Positions 32,326-39,204 of a stretch of DNA of 58,702 bases are shown piece by piece. Origin of the DNA: Candidatus Nanoarchaeia archaeon (lineage in GTDB: Archaea; Nanobdellota; Nanobdellia; Woesearchaeales; SKIA01); NCBI GenBank assembly GCA_028279685.1, contig JANQNG010000077.1:1-58702 (forward strand), read 5' to 3'. The notes beneath the pieces were generated by a model. That model was not told where the DNA came from, made no database searches, and saw nothing but the letters and a program-made list of their open reading frames with translations. Position 1 is the stretch's first letter. Each line of letters starts with the position of its first letter. Position numbers and translations under genes: made by a program.

Positions 32326-32684
32326 CTGGAAAAAGAATGGTTATTGATGCAAGGTGTGAGGGTTGTGGGTTTTCAATCCCTTGCGAATGCAGATGCCACA
32401 GGGAAAAGGATATAGAAAAAGCAGAAGTAGTAGGAGTGAAAAAACCCAAGTGCTGTGACGAGAAACTGGCTGATTATATACGCCTGAGCAAAAGAAAGAA
32501 GGAGAAAAAAGCATTCTGGTTTGGTGTGAGATTCCTTGCAAACAGGTCAAGAGAAGTAGGCTTGGAGTTGAAGGGATTGCTAAAACCTTATGACATAGAG
32601 ATGAAAAAAGGATGGGATGGAGATGTTATCAAGAAAGGAAAAAATACTAATCGGAGAGATGAAAGAGATGAAAAAAGGTCGTGA
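32322..32684 (+). CDS. Zinc-binding protein with DenV-like C-terminal fragment
   Basis: 120 residues. The N-terminus has 'RCEGCGFSIPCECRCH' and 'PKCCDEK'. The C-terminal 'VRFLANRSREVGLELKGLLKPYD' resembles part of the gene at 37906 ('FDVLKAEMIRRG ... VLKPYD'), suggesting a distant shared module. GGGGGGAGG lies upstream. Confidence 0.45.
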   Translation: MTGKRMVIDARCEGCGFSIPCECRCHREKDIEKAEVVGVKKPKCCDEKLADYIRLSKRKKEKKAFWFGVRFLANRSREVGLELKGLLKPYDIEMKKGWDGDVIKKGKNTNRRDERDEKRS

Positions 32685-32895
32685 GCTAACTCATATAATC
32701 CAGATAAGAATAACCCCAAGAATGCTGGAACTAATGGAGAGGGAGAAACAAAAGCTAGGAGTGGGAACAGCCCAGTTCATCAGGACTGCAATCACAGAGT
32801 ACATCAGGAATCTGAATCAAACTTGCTGCGTGCATTGCAGAGTCTTGGAAATTGACATTGAGGATTTATTAGATGTCAAGCCAATTAAGAGGTGA
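32668..32895 (+). CDS. Ribbon-helix-helix regulator with CxxC
   Basis: 75 residues from ATG 32668; in-frame ATGs at 32659 and 32617 are alternatives. 'HIIQIRITPRMLELMEREKQ' then 'GTAQFIRTAITEYIRNL' is a clear ribbon-helix-helix. The tail carries 'CCVHC', perhaps a metal site that senses or stabilises. Likely a transcriptional regulator of this operon. Confidence 0.65.
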   Translation: MKKGRELTHIIQIRITPRMLELMEREKQKLGVGTAQFIRTAITEYIRNLNQTCCVHCRVLEIDIEDLLDVKPIKR

Positions 32896-32959
32896 GTATG
32901 GAGATGGATGATAATAAATTGATGACGAAAGGTGACGACCTTTGATGACCGAACCTAAG

Positions 32960-33039
32960 CTGTCGCTATAGTGATATAGTTACAGTGAGGGGTAAGGCGT
33001 TGGGAATAGGTAGCCCTTGTAGTTCCCTTTGTCGCTACC
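32960..33039 (+). ncRNA. Two adjacent stable hairpins, possible small RNA
   Basis: First: CTGT-cg-CTATA-GTGA-TATAG-tt-ACAG (32960-32985), a two-part stem closed by a GNRA tetraloop. Second: GGTAGC ... GCTACC (33009-33039), 6 bp with a 19-base loop containing CCCTTTG. The 'GTCGCTA' stretch occurs in both. No tRNA cloverleaf can be drawn. Could be a terminator-like or regulatory RNA. Confidence 0.35.
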
Positions 33040-33185
33040 CGTCAGAATGAAGCAAAAGATAATTAATCGCAGGGTAAAACAGTTCACGTTGACTGTTAAC
33101 AAATAGGAGAGTTTCTGGAAGATTTGTTTTTCTGGGAAAGAAAAAAGTCTTGGAAAATCCAAGATAAGTTTAAGGAAATGGAGAC

Positions 33186-33284
33186 ATGATAATAAAAATT
33201 CGAGTTAGGGAAGAACTCCTGAGAGATCCAAAGGAAGTAATGGACGAGTTGTTGAGGTTCGTGAGCCACACGAATACTCTGTGA
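33186..33284 (+). CDS. 32-residue reading frame
   Basis: MIIKIRVREELLRDPKEVM then DELLRF. GGAG lies 5 bases before the ATG. It resembles the start of a small alpha/beta protein but is short and isolated, so it could be a remnant. Confidence 0.3.
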   Translation: MIIKIRVREELLRDPKEVMDELLRFVSHTNTL

Positions 33285-33403
33285 GGTAATGTTGAAATAG
33301 AATTGGAGGAAGAATGACATAAGTGTGGAAGCAGCATGTGACTACAATATTGATACATGTGGTCACATCTTTAAGGTCTTATAGTCAATAATTAAGTGAT
33401 CTT

Positions 33404-33661
33404 ATGGAAATAGAAATAAAGAAGCCAGTATTCAAGTTGCATGAAGTCAGAGAATCTAGATATTTGAAATACAGATACAATCTCAAGGAAATCTCTTGGA
33501 GATTAAAAGATCACGATCATGAAATAATAGAATTTCACAAGTTATTAATGAGAAAGGGTAAAATTAAAAAAGTTATCAGGTGGTTTATTCCTGATCTTCT
33601 AGACGTTCCTTTTTGTTGCACAGGCAAAAGAAAGAATCCAATAGTTGAATTCAGAGAATAA
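33404..33661 (+). CDS. Small basic protein, unknown
   Basis: 85 residues, rich in Lys/Arg with helices (YLKYRYNLKEISWRLKDHD) and 'PFCCTGKRK'. CTTTAAGG lies ~35 bases before the ATG and a palindrome (ATGTGGTCACAT) just upstream of that, which may be an operator. Its end abuts the first ATAACAGTGTTAT palindrome. Confidence 0.5.
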   Translation: MEIEIKKPVFKLHEVRESRYLKYRYNLKEISWRLKDHDHEIIEFHKLLMRKGKIKKVIRWFIPDLLDVPFCCTGKRKNPIVEFRE

Positions 33662-33670
33662 CAGTGTTAT
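33658..33670. promoter_or_regulatory. ATAACAGTGTTAT palindrome
   Basis: 13-base near-palindrome (ATAACA-G-TGTTAT) overlapping the stop of the 33404-33661 gene. First of the series. Confidence 0.45.
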
Positions 33671-34372
33671 ATTACTCCCACCAGTAGTATAGAATTATAT
33701 AATACTGTTTTGGAAAGTTTTGTGTAATACTCACGAGATTCTCCTAAGCAAGGATTTTTTTATTTTTTATTTTTTTTGAATCTGTTCAGTTTACAGAAAT
33801 TCTTTTTGAAATTTAATTTTTTTCTATTGGGAGTAGGAGTATACATCAGTAGTTGGATTTACCAAAAACTCGTAGTGAAAAGAATTCTTTTTATATACAC
33901 AATTCCCTCTGTAAAAATACTTTTTTTACATGATCTAGTCTATTATTACTCAAAGTATGTAGAAAACACTGTCTGTAAATCTCCTTGCATAGAAATTAAT
34001 GGATATGAAATATAACAGTGTTACTTTTTAGTATGGATAGTTCTACTTGCAAGGAAACAGTGTAGTTTTTTGTTAAGGAAATAAAGAATTGTTTTCTCTA
34101 CTCATAACATAGTAGCATAGTAAAAAAGATAGTAAAAAAGTATAACAGTGTTATTATTATCTATGTATATGTTAATAGTTTATTAGTCATTATTAATATT
34201 ATATAATATACTACTAAGTAGTGTAATTGTTATTATACATCAAAAAGATTTATACATAAAAATAGAGAATATCACATCATGATTATTGTCATCTATACAG
34301 AATGATAACTGTATTAGGTAAGGGTAAAGAAAAAGGAAGGGAGAAGAAATTAATTCCCTGTTAGTAAGTAAA
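33662..34372. other. AT-rich non-coding region with palindromic repeats (origin or control region candidate)
   Basis: About 700 bases with runs of T/A and no convincing gene; a 79-codon TTG-start frame at 33776-34015 is low complexity. The near-palindrome ATAACAGTGTTAT or its core appears at 33658-33670, 34012-34023 and 34142-34154, with looser ACAGTGT/ACACTGT cores near 33966 and 34061. The full motif recurs at 34780, variant at 37640, and in both arms of the 48.2-49.0 kb inverted repeat. Low melting sequence plus iterated palindromes suits an origin or a regulator-binding array. Confidence 0.45.
34142..34154. promoter_or_regulatory. ATAACAGTGTTAT palindrome
   Basis: Exact copy of the 13-base motif in the AT-rich gap; an additional copy missing the last base is at 34012-34023. 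Confidence 0.45.
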
Positions 34373-34717
34373 CTATTTTAGTATTGTTTCGTGAGTGGAA
34401 CAGATTACTTGTTGTTGGTAGTTGTTGAGTTCGTGTTGTCCTGTTGCTGTGTGTTCTTTGCTGTCTTCTACTAGGTTATTGTTTATTGCTTGAATAAGCT
34501 TTTGTTTTTGTTCTGTTACTGTTGCTAGAATTTCCAAGTATGCTTTATGCTTTATTGCTCTTATTTGGTTTAGTATTGTTAAGTCGTCTTGTGTTAGTCC
34601 ATTAGTTTTTATCTTCTGCTTCAGGATGTTCTGTATCTTCTTGCAGTAATTACATCCTATTACTCTGTGTTGCTTGTGCCATGCATCTGTGTGTCCTGAT
34701 ATTAGTTTTGTTTTCAT
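34373..34717 (-). CDS. Isolated minus-strand protein with HxxH/CxxC
   Basis: 114 residues from ATG 34717 (GGAGG 9 bases upstream; a TTG two codons earlier is too close to it). 'HTDAWHKQHRVIGCNYCKKI' gives a compact zinc site, followed by Gln/Asn-rich helices. It is the only minus-strand gene in this block. It has its own TATA box with the ATAACACTGTTAT palindrome directly upstream, so it may be controlled by, or be, the factor that binds the palindrome (inference). Confidence 0.6.
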   Translation of the reverse strand: MKTKLISGHTDAWHKQHRVIGCNYCKKIQNILKQKIKTNGLTQDDLTILNQIRAIKHKAYLEILATVTEQKQKLIQAINNNLVEDSKEHTATGQHELNNYQQQVICSTHETILK

Positions 34718-34761
34718 ATTCAAATACCTCCTCTGTAATTCATAAGAATACTATAGTTTCC

Positions 34762-34792
34762 AGGGTTTATAAAGTTATCATAACAGTGTTAT
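34762..34792 (-). promoter_or_regulatory. Promoter with adjacent palindromic operator
   Basis: Minus-strand TTTATAAA (about 34762-34769) is preceded within 10 bases by ATAACACTGTTAT (34780-34792) and a half copy ATAAC. The TATA box is ~45 bases before ATG 34717. The operator sits where an archaeal activator or repressor would contact the BRE/TATA region. Confidence 0.55.
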
Positions 34793-34884
34793 TATTCAGT
34801 AGTCAATGTTTATTATTCTTATATATATTATATAGCTATATGACTTAACCTATGTATATATGTATCTATTATATATAGAGATTA

Positions 34885-34899
34885 GGGAGTAAAGCTCCC
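34885..34899 (+). promoter_or_regulatory. Leader hairpin
   Basis: GGGAG-TAAAG-CTCCC, a 5-bp stem, lies 15 bases before the ATG at 34914 and after a very AT-rich promoter (TTATATATAGAG). It would sit at the 5' end of the plus-strand operon mRNA and could protect it or affect initiation. Confidence 0.4.
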
Positions 34900-34913
34900 G
34901 ACTGGTGAGAAGA

Positions 34914-34991
34914 ATGAATTTGGTTGACTACCTAATGTCTTTGGGTTTGGTTGGTATGTTCCTTCTTTCACTTCTTGTTAAGGATTGGTGA
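34914..34991 (+). CDS. 25-residue membrane mini-protein
   Basis: MNLVDYLMSLGLVGMF then LLSLLVKDW, one short hydrophobic helix. GGTGAG precedes the ATG. The stop is 5 bases before the next start, as in other coupled genes of this genome. Confidence 0.4.
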   Translation: MNLVDYLMSLGLVGMFLLSLLVKDW

Positions 34992-34996
34992 TAAAT

Positions 34997-35170
34997 ATGA
35001 ATTTCATTATTGATATGCTCAAGGAAAAGAAAGACATCCATGATCTCAAGAGAGAGCTTTATTTGAAGGGCGAGAAGATAGAGAAATTTGAAAAGCTCTT
35101 TGATGAGACAGATAATATTTTCTCTTTGCATGAGAGAATGATGGTTGGTTGGGGTGCTTATGACAGATGA
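34997..35170 (+). CDS. Small coiled-coil protein
   Basis: 57 residues from ATG 34997 (MNFIIDMLKEKKDIHDL), helical with heptads (LKRELYLKGEKIEKFEKLF). Overlaps the next gene by 11 bases. Function unknown. Confidence 0.45.
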   Translation: MNFIIDMLKEKKDIHDLKRELYLKGEKIEKFEKLFDETDNIFSLHERMMVGWGAYDR

Positions 35171-35660
35171 ATATGACAAAAAAGCAGAGGAGTTTTTGAA
35201 GCTGACGAACACAACATTTAAAGCCGAATTTCTAAAGCATGATAAACATTTTGAGGATGACACAGAGACTAGGAACATTTACAAAATTGTTTTAACTAGA
35301 GGATCACGAACCTTTGATTTTAACTTTGGACAGTCTATTGTTTGTTCTGGACAGTGGATTGTATTCACTATGGAAGGTAAGAAGTTAATGCATGGAACTT
35401 ATGCACAGATGGAAAAGTTTCGATCTAAGGGTATTCAGGTTCAGAAAAACAAAGATTTTAAAGAGCCTTCTGCTTATGATGTTCTTTCTGTCTTGACAAA
35501 ATTTGATCCTGGTAGTCTTGAGGACTTCTGTGGGAATTATGGTTACTCTACTGATTCAAGAAAAGCAGAGAAAACTTATAACGCTGTTATGAATGAATGG
35601 AACAACCTTAAAATGCTTTTCTCTGATGAGGAATTAGAAAAACTTAGAGAGATAGATTGA
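35160..35660 (+). CDS. Conserved phage-type protein, unknown function
   Basis: 166 residues from ATG 35160. Characteristic blocks are 'YKIVLTRGSRTFDFNFGQS', then 'PSAYDVLSVLTKFDPGSLEDFC' and 'GYSTDSRKAEKTYNAVMNEW'. This combination is a recurrent family in phages and archaeal viruses; its activity is not known to me. It is usually found among early genes, as here. Confidence 0.6.
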   Translation: MTDEYDKKAEEFLKLTNTTFKAEFLKHDKHFEDDTETRNIYKIVLTRGSRTFDFNFGQSIVCSGQWIVFTMEGKKLMHGTYAQMEKFRSKGIQVQKNKDFKEPSAYDVLSVLTKFDPGSLEDFCGNYGYSTDSRKAEKTYNAVMNEWNNLKMLFSDEELEKLREID

Positions 35661-35661
35661 T

Positions 35662-35901
35662 ATGGCTTTTGGAATTAAGAAAGATCCGCCTGTTTGTATT
35701 CGATGCGGACTAGGTCTTCATAGGAACATCCAACAAACAGGAATACATTCACCTAGATGTGCATGGAATTACTTTATTGAATGTCATTCTTGTAAGTATA
35801 AGAACAGTTTAAGCAAATTGTTAGGTTTTTGGGAAGGTTGTTCTCAAGACTGTGAGATGTTGTTTGGTGAGAAGCATGGAGAAAGTAAAAATAAAGTTTG
35901 A
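35662..35901 (+). CDS. Zinc-binding protein
   Basis: 79 residues: 'VCIRCGLGLH', 'HSPRCAW', 'ECHSCKYKN' and 'GCSQDCEM' provide at least six cysteines and two histidines, enough for two zinc sites. Starts two bases after the preceding stop. Confidence 0.5.
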   Translation: MAFGIKKDPPVCIRCGLGLHRNIQQTGIHSPRCAWNYFIECHSCKYKNSLSKLLGFWEGCSQDCEMLFGEKHGESKNKV

Positions 35902-36022
35902 ATTGGATAAGGAAATATTGATGAAGCTCGGGGCTTTGGAAAAGAAAACAGGCAAGTCTAAGGATCAGATCATAGAAGAGATTCTTAAGGAGTTTTATGG
36001 TCAAAATTTACATAAAGAATAA
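35876..36022 (+). CDS. 48-residue ribbon-helix-helix protein
   Basis: MEKVKIKFELDKEILM then 'KLGALEKKTGKSKDQIIEE' and 'ILKEFY': a strand followed by two helices, the minimal CopG/MetJ-type fold. It overlaps both neighbours. A candidate ligand for the short palindromes in this block. Confidence 0.6.
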   Translation: MEKVKIKFELDKEILMKLGALEKKTGKSKDQIIEEILKEFYGQNLHKE

Positions 36023-36371
36023 GTGGATTGTAGGAGTCGCTGTCATTGTTATACTCTCATTGGTGTGGATGATTGCTCCCTATCAATTTGAAGGCGTTAG
36101 GGAAGTGGAAGATTATCATTTTAACTTCTCAGATTTTCGAGAAATAATGTCCTATAATATAACTTTTGCTGATTCAATTGATGGCTTGACTACTGGAAAC
36201 GGTTACATATGGATCAAGACAGGAAAGTCTAGAATCAAGACTCTTGAAATTTGTTGGCATGAAGTTATGCACAATGTTTTGGATGGGACAGCAGAAGAGG
36301 AACATGAAATAATCTATAGTATGATTCCTAATTATTTTCAAAAAGAATGTTTATTCATTTATGGATTTTGA
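35997..36371 (+). CDS. Membrane-anchored zincin-like peptidase candidate
   Basis: 124 residues. A transmembrane anchor spans ~10-27 (WIVGVAVIVILSLVWMIA). The ectodomain contains H88-E-V-M-H92 (CWHEVMHNVLDGTAEEEHEI), the HExxH zinc motif, with E100-E102 downstream as possible third ligand. At ~95 residues the domain is small for a peptidase, so it might be a minimal zincin or a degenerate one. An outward-facing protease could act on the cell surface at entry or exit. Confidence 0.55.
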   Translation: MVKIYIKNKWIVGVAVIVILSLVWMIAPYQFEGVREVEDYHFNFSDFREIMSYNITFADSIDGLTTGNGYIWIKTGKSRIKTLEICWHEVMHNVLDGTAEEEHEIIYSMIPNYFQKECLFIYGF

Positions 36372-36591
36372 TATGAACTGGAAATGTTTGTTTGGTTTGC
36401 ATGAAGAGAAATATTACCCAAAAGATTCTATAAGAGGAATCCACGCTTGTCTTAGATGTGGAACAGGAACAACAGAAGGAGAGGTTATGATGGGAGTTAT
36501 GGGTAGAAGGAAATTAACTCCTGCTGAATTAAAGGAAGTTAGCAAGAGAAAACCTTTTGATGAACAAAGGGTTATAAAATCTTTTCGATAA
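36361..36591 (+). CDS. Small zinc protein
   Basis: 76 residues, 'WKCLFGLHEEKYY', 'IHACLRCGTG' giving C..H..C..C. The basic C-terminal half 'RRKLTPAELKEVSKRKPF' is helical. Overlaps the zincin gene by 11 bases. Confidence 0.5.
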   Translation: MDFDMNWKCLFGLHEEKYYPKDSIRGIHACLRCGTGTTEGEVMMGVMGRRKLTPAELKEVSKRKPFDEQRVIKSFR

Positions 36592-36613
36592 CGTGCAACT
36601 AAGTAGGTTTAAT

Positions 36614-36757
36614 ATGATGTGTAAATGCGGAAAGAGAAATAAAATTGAAAGAACAATATTAGAGAGTGGGCATGAAGTAGAAGTTGAATATTGTCAAAAC
36701 TGTATGATTCTTTGGGAATGTACATTAACAGGTTTTGAAAAACATGATGAAATATAA
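36614..36757 (+). CDS. 47-residue zinc-ribbon mini-protein
   Basis: MMCKCGKRNKIERTI then 'EVEYCQNCMILWEC': CxC and CxxC pairs. The stop overlaps the first codons of the DNA ligase. Confidence 0.45.
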   Translation: MMCKCGKRNKIERTILESGHEVEVEYCQNCMILWECTLTGFEKHDEI

Positions 36758-37628
36758 TTTTATTTTAGCAGAAGAAATTGATGACCCTAGCAAAATCTCT
36801 AACTGGATTATTCAACCTAAGATTGATGGTGAGAGGGTTAAACTTGTCAAACATGGCAAGGTTGTTTCACTGATTAACAGGAGAGGTTTTGAAAAGATCA
36901 ATAAGTTTCCTGAAATTAAGGAAGACATTATTCCTGACGGTGAGTTTGATGGGGAATTGTTTATTCCAAGTCAAGAGAAACAATATGGAAGTTTGTCCTT
37001 GACCACAACTAGATCAAACGCTTCGGTTGGCAAGGTTGATCTTTTTAGAAATTGTTATCCAGCTAAATTGATTCTTTTTGATCTGCTTAAAATGGGTAAC
37101 AAGGATTGGCAGAATGTCTCCTATGCTCTGAGATATAATATTCTCAAGAAACTCTTTGCTCCCCTTAAATGCAAAAGCATATTTGTAATTGATAACTTTT
37201 CTAGTTTATCGGAAGCTATGGAGATTATTGAGGAGTATGATATTGAGGGATTGATATTCAGGAATCCTAGAGCCAAATATTTTCATGGCAGATCAAAGGA
37301 TGTTCTTAAGTGGAAGAGAACCAAGAAAGAAACTTTTGATGTGGGATTCTTTACACAGAAAATTAATGAGGATGAACCAATGAAAAATAAAAGGATATCT
37401 GCATTGGGTTTGTATGCTAATGGGAAGTTCAAAGGAAAAGTAAACTGTTTGGTGTCAGATGAGGATAGGGTTAAAATTTTCTCACGCTGGAATAATTTAA
37501 CCCATGAAGAGGGTAAATCTAAAAACTTCTTAATTGGAAACCCATTTCAAGCAGATGTGGAATTTAGGCTAGAAACTAATTCAGGTAAACTTAGAAATGC
37601 CACATTGTTGAAACTTCGAGGGTTATAA
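36744..37628 (+). CDS. ATP-dependent DNA ligase
   Basis: 294 residues from ATG 36744 (ATG 36747 also possible). Motif I QPKIDGER with K26 as the adenylated lysine; Ia RRGFEK; III FDGELF (E71); IIIa LFDLLK; IV IEGLIFR; V VLKWKR; then a ~85-residue OB fold ending in 'ADVEFRLETNSG'. All nucleotidyltransferase motifs are intact and the size is that of a minimal viral ligase without extra domains. It seals nicks or ends. Ku is encoded about 830 bases downstream in the same direction, suggesting joint use in end joining. Confidence 0.9.
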   Translation: MMKYNFILAEEIDDPSKISNWIIQPKIDGERVKLVKHGKVVSLINRRGFEKINKFPEIKEDIIPDGEFDGELFIPSQEKQYGSLSLTTTRSNASVGKVDLFRNCYPAKLILFDLLKMGNKDWQNVSYALRYNILKKLFAPLKCKSIFVIDNFSSLSEAMEIIEEYDIEGLIFRNPRAKYFHGRSKDVLKWKRTKKETFDVGFFTQKINEDEPMKNKRISALGLYANGKFKGKVNCLVSDEDRVKIFSRWNNLTHEEGKSKNFLIGNPFQADVEFRLETNSGKLRNATLLKLRGL

Positions 37629-37639
37629 GGATGACAATA

Positions 37640-37652
37640 ATAACGGTGTTAT
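37640..37652 (+). promoter_or_regulatory. ATAACGGTGTTAT palindrome before the 37656 gene
   Basis: One-base variant of the ATAACAGTGTTAT motif, three bases before the ATG at 37656. In this position it would cover the start site or ribosome-binding area, consistent with repression of the downstream DenV-like/Ku genes. Confidence 0.5.
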
Positions 37653-37655
37653 ATT

Positions 37656-37928
37656 ATGAAACAGATTAAGACATTCAAAACAAATGCTGAGATTAAGATT
37701 CCTGTTACAATTGAGGGAAATGCTTTCAGGTTAATGAAATCCAAAGAGGGAGCATTGAAGATAACAAACACAAACCCTAAGAACAGGAAAAAGATGGGAA
37801 TACATCTCTTTTCATTACCCGATTCTAATGCAGTTTACATGAGATATCTGATCTCGCTTCTCAAGGAAGGGGATGAAATATTTTTAATAATTCCAGAGGA
37901 GAAACATGACAAGAATGTGGATGATTGA
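37656..37928 (+). CDS. Small beta-rich protein, unknown
   Basis: 90 residues: strands 'AEIKIPVTIEGNAFRLMKS', 'GALKITNTNP', 'GIHLFSLPDS' and 'EIFLIIPEEK'. Probably a compact OB- or SH3-like fold. First gene after the palindrome at 37640; last 23 bases overlap the DenV-like gene. Confidence 0.5.
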   Translation: MKQIKTFKTNAEIKIPVTIEGNAFRLMKSKEGALKITNTNPKNRKKMGIHLFSLPDSNAVYMRYLISLLKEGDEIFLIIPEEKHDKNVDD

Positions 37929-38268
37929 TCCGAGAATACTATGCCATAATGAAGGTAAGAAAGGCGGTCATCTCAATGGAGAATATTACGAGATTGCTAA
38001 AGCGGTTGGTAACGTGAGGAAGAAAAGAAGTCTTGATGGTTGGCTTGAGAATAATTGTCTTGAGCCTTTATCTTTCAGGTCACGTTTTGATGTTCTCAAG
38101 GCAGAGATGATTAGAAGAGGTTTCAATGCCAAAGCAGTCCTTAAACCTTATGATCTTAACTATCTTGGGGATAAAAAGTATATCAGAATAAACAGAAAAG
38201 CTTCTTTTAAGGAACTAATGAAACGGTGTGATCGCTGTAAGAAGCGATATAGGAGAATGGTGTCATGA
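37906..38268 (+). CDS. DenV-like (pyrimidine dimer glycosylase family) protein
   Basis: 120 residues. 'MTRMWMIDPRILC' at the N-terminus, 'GHLNGEYYEIAKAV' and 'LEPLSFRSRFDVLKAEMIRR' with 'GFNAKAVLKPYDL' follow the layout of T4 endonuclease V-like proteins (tRMWm.dPr.LC, GEhxEih, ..p...RhdeL..EM.rRGyNH.SP). The usual 'HL..EH' is changed to 'GHLNGEY', and the final 'NHxSP' to 'NAKAV', so activity is uncertain. A C-terminal CxxC (CDRCKKR) is added. GAGGAG precedes the ATG. Confidence 0.6.
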   Translation: MTRMWMIDPRILCHNEGKKGGHLNGEYYEIAKAVGNVRKKRSLDGWLENNCLEPLSFRSRFDVLKAEMIRRGFNAKAVLKPYDLNYLGDKKYIRINRKASFKELMKRCDRCKKRYRRMVS

Positions 38269-38471
38269 ATAATTTATGTGATCCTAGTAATTTAGTGTTT
38301 TTGTTTGAAGACAAGAATCCTGATTTCTCTTTTGTTATCAACAAATTCTTTTGCAATGAGCATAGGGATACTTTCCCACTTGCTCACTTTGTTGGTAAAA
38401 AAGAAGAGAAAAGAATCTTCGAGTTAAGGAAAAATCATATTATAAAACAGGAGGATAGACATGGAACTTAG
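38265..38471 (+). CDS. Small unknown protein
   Basis: 68 residues with 'NKFFCNEHRDTFPLAHFVG', possible C/H metal ligands. Overlaps the genes on both sides; its end covers the first codons of Ku. GGAG near the start codon is absent, so translation is probably coupled (ATGA). Confidence 0.45.
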   Translation: MNNLCDPSNLVFLFEDKNPDFSFVINKFFCNEHRDTFPLAHFVGKKEEKRIFELRKNHIIKQEDRHGT

Positions 38472-39204
38472 GTCAATTGGAACAATAGCTGTTGAGGAAT
38501 TAAAGCTTCCCTTAAAACTGTATAGCTCAGTTCGTGGGAAGGAATACCCTTTGCATCAGGTAACTCCAGATGGAAACAGGGTTAGACAAAAACTTGTTGA
38601 CGTGAATGGTGAGGAAGTAGAAAGAAAGGAACTACTGAGGGCATACTTCCCTACTAAAGACAAGCCTGTCATCATACCCAATGAAGACCTGAAAGCATTG
38701 AAAGAGATCAATAGAATAGCTCACATACTAGGTAGAACTGAGAGTGTGCCTAATGTCCTGGTAGAGAAACATTATTACTGTCTGCCTGATAAAGACCAAA
38801 AGCTATTCAGCAATACAGAGATCAAGTTTGGTCTTCTGAAAGAGACCTGCAAAGCTGAGAAGATTGTGGTAGAGTTTGCTATCAGAGGAAAGAAACATCT
38901 AGGGTTTTTCCAAACAAGAGGCAATTACTTAGTTCTAACACAGATGGCTTATGCACAACAACTGAATCAGTTCGAGGATAATACATCTGTAAAAATCCAG
39001 AAAGAATTGCTTGAGGGTTTCCTTGAGAAGATTAGTAGCCTTAAGAAAGTTGACATCAAAAAGGTAAAGGACAAAGAGAATGAACAACTGGAAAAACTCA
39101 TTAAAAAAGGCATCAGGAAGCCAGTTAAATTGGGAATATCTACCCCTAAAACCAATAAAAAGAAGACAACTAAGGAAGCTGTGCTAGAGGATTTGGAAAT
39201 ATGA
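38461..39204 (+). CDS. ku: Ku-type DNA end-binding protein
   Basis: 247 residues. The bacterial/archaeal Ku pattern is visible: 'LPLKLYSSVRGKEYPLHQVTP' (~16-36; ivPVkLYsa.....FHql), 'VRQKLVDVNGEEVERKELLRAYF', 'PVIIPNEDLKALK', 'VEKHYYCLPDK', 'FGLLKETCKAEKIVVEFAIRGKKHLGFF' and 'YLVLTQMAYAQQL'. The core ends near residue 185, followed by a basic tail (KKTTKE). Ku rings bind DNA ends and recruit ligase. GGAGG lies before the ATG. A ligase and a DenV-like repair protein lie just upstream, so the block looks like a viral end-joining/repair unit. Confidence 0.85.
   Translation: MELRSIGTIAVEELKLPLKLYSSVRGKEYPLHQVTPDGNRVRQKLVDVNGEEVERKELLRAYFPTKDKPVIIPNEDLKALKEINRIAHILGRTESVPNVLVEKHYYCLPDKDQKLFSNTEIKFGLLKETCKAEKIVVEFAIRGKKHLGFFQTRGNYLVLTQMAYAQQLNQFEDNTSVKIQKELLEGFLEKISSLKKVDIKKVKDKENEQLEKLIKKGIRKPVKLGISTPKTNKKKTTKEAVLEDLEI

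Larger units (their letters stand above)
32896..33403 (+). other. 508-base stretch without a clear gene
   Basis: After the RHH gene the coding density collapses. The left part holds two RNA-type hairpins (32960-33039). The right part has a 32-codon frame (33186-33284) with a possible ribosome-binding site. A 27-codon Lys/Trp-rich frame (33105-33187) has no start. This may be decayed coding sequence or a regulatory RNA region. Confidence 0.4.

Noticed and set aside
32941-33060. tRNA gene
   Set aside because: The stems do not form a cloverleaf and no anticodon loop or TPsiC-like arm is present. No tRNA was recognised elsewhere in the window.
33776-34015. 79-codon plus-strand frame in the AT-rich gap
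   Set aside because: It starts at TTG without a ribosome-binding site, is Phe/Tyr/Ile/Lys low complexity from AT-rich sequence and overlaps the palindromes.
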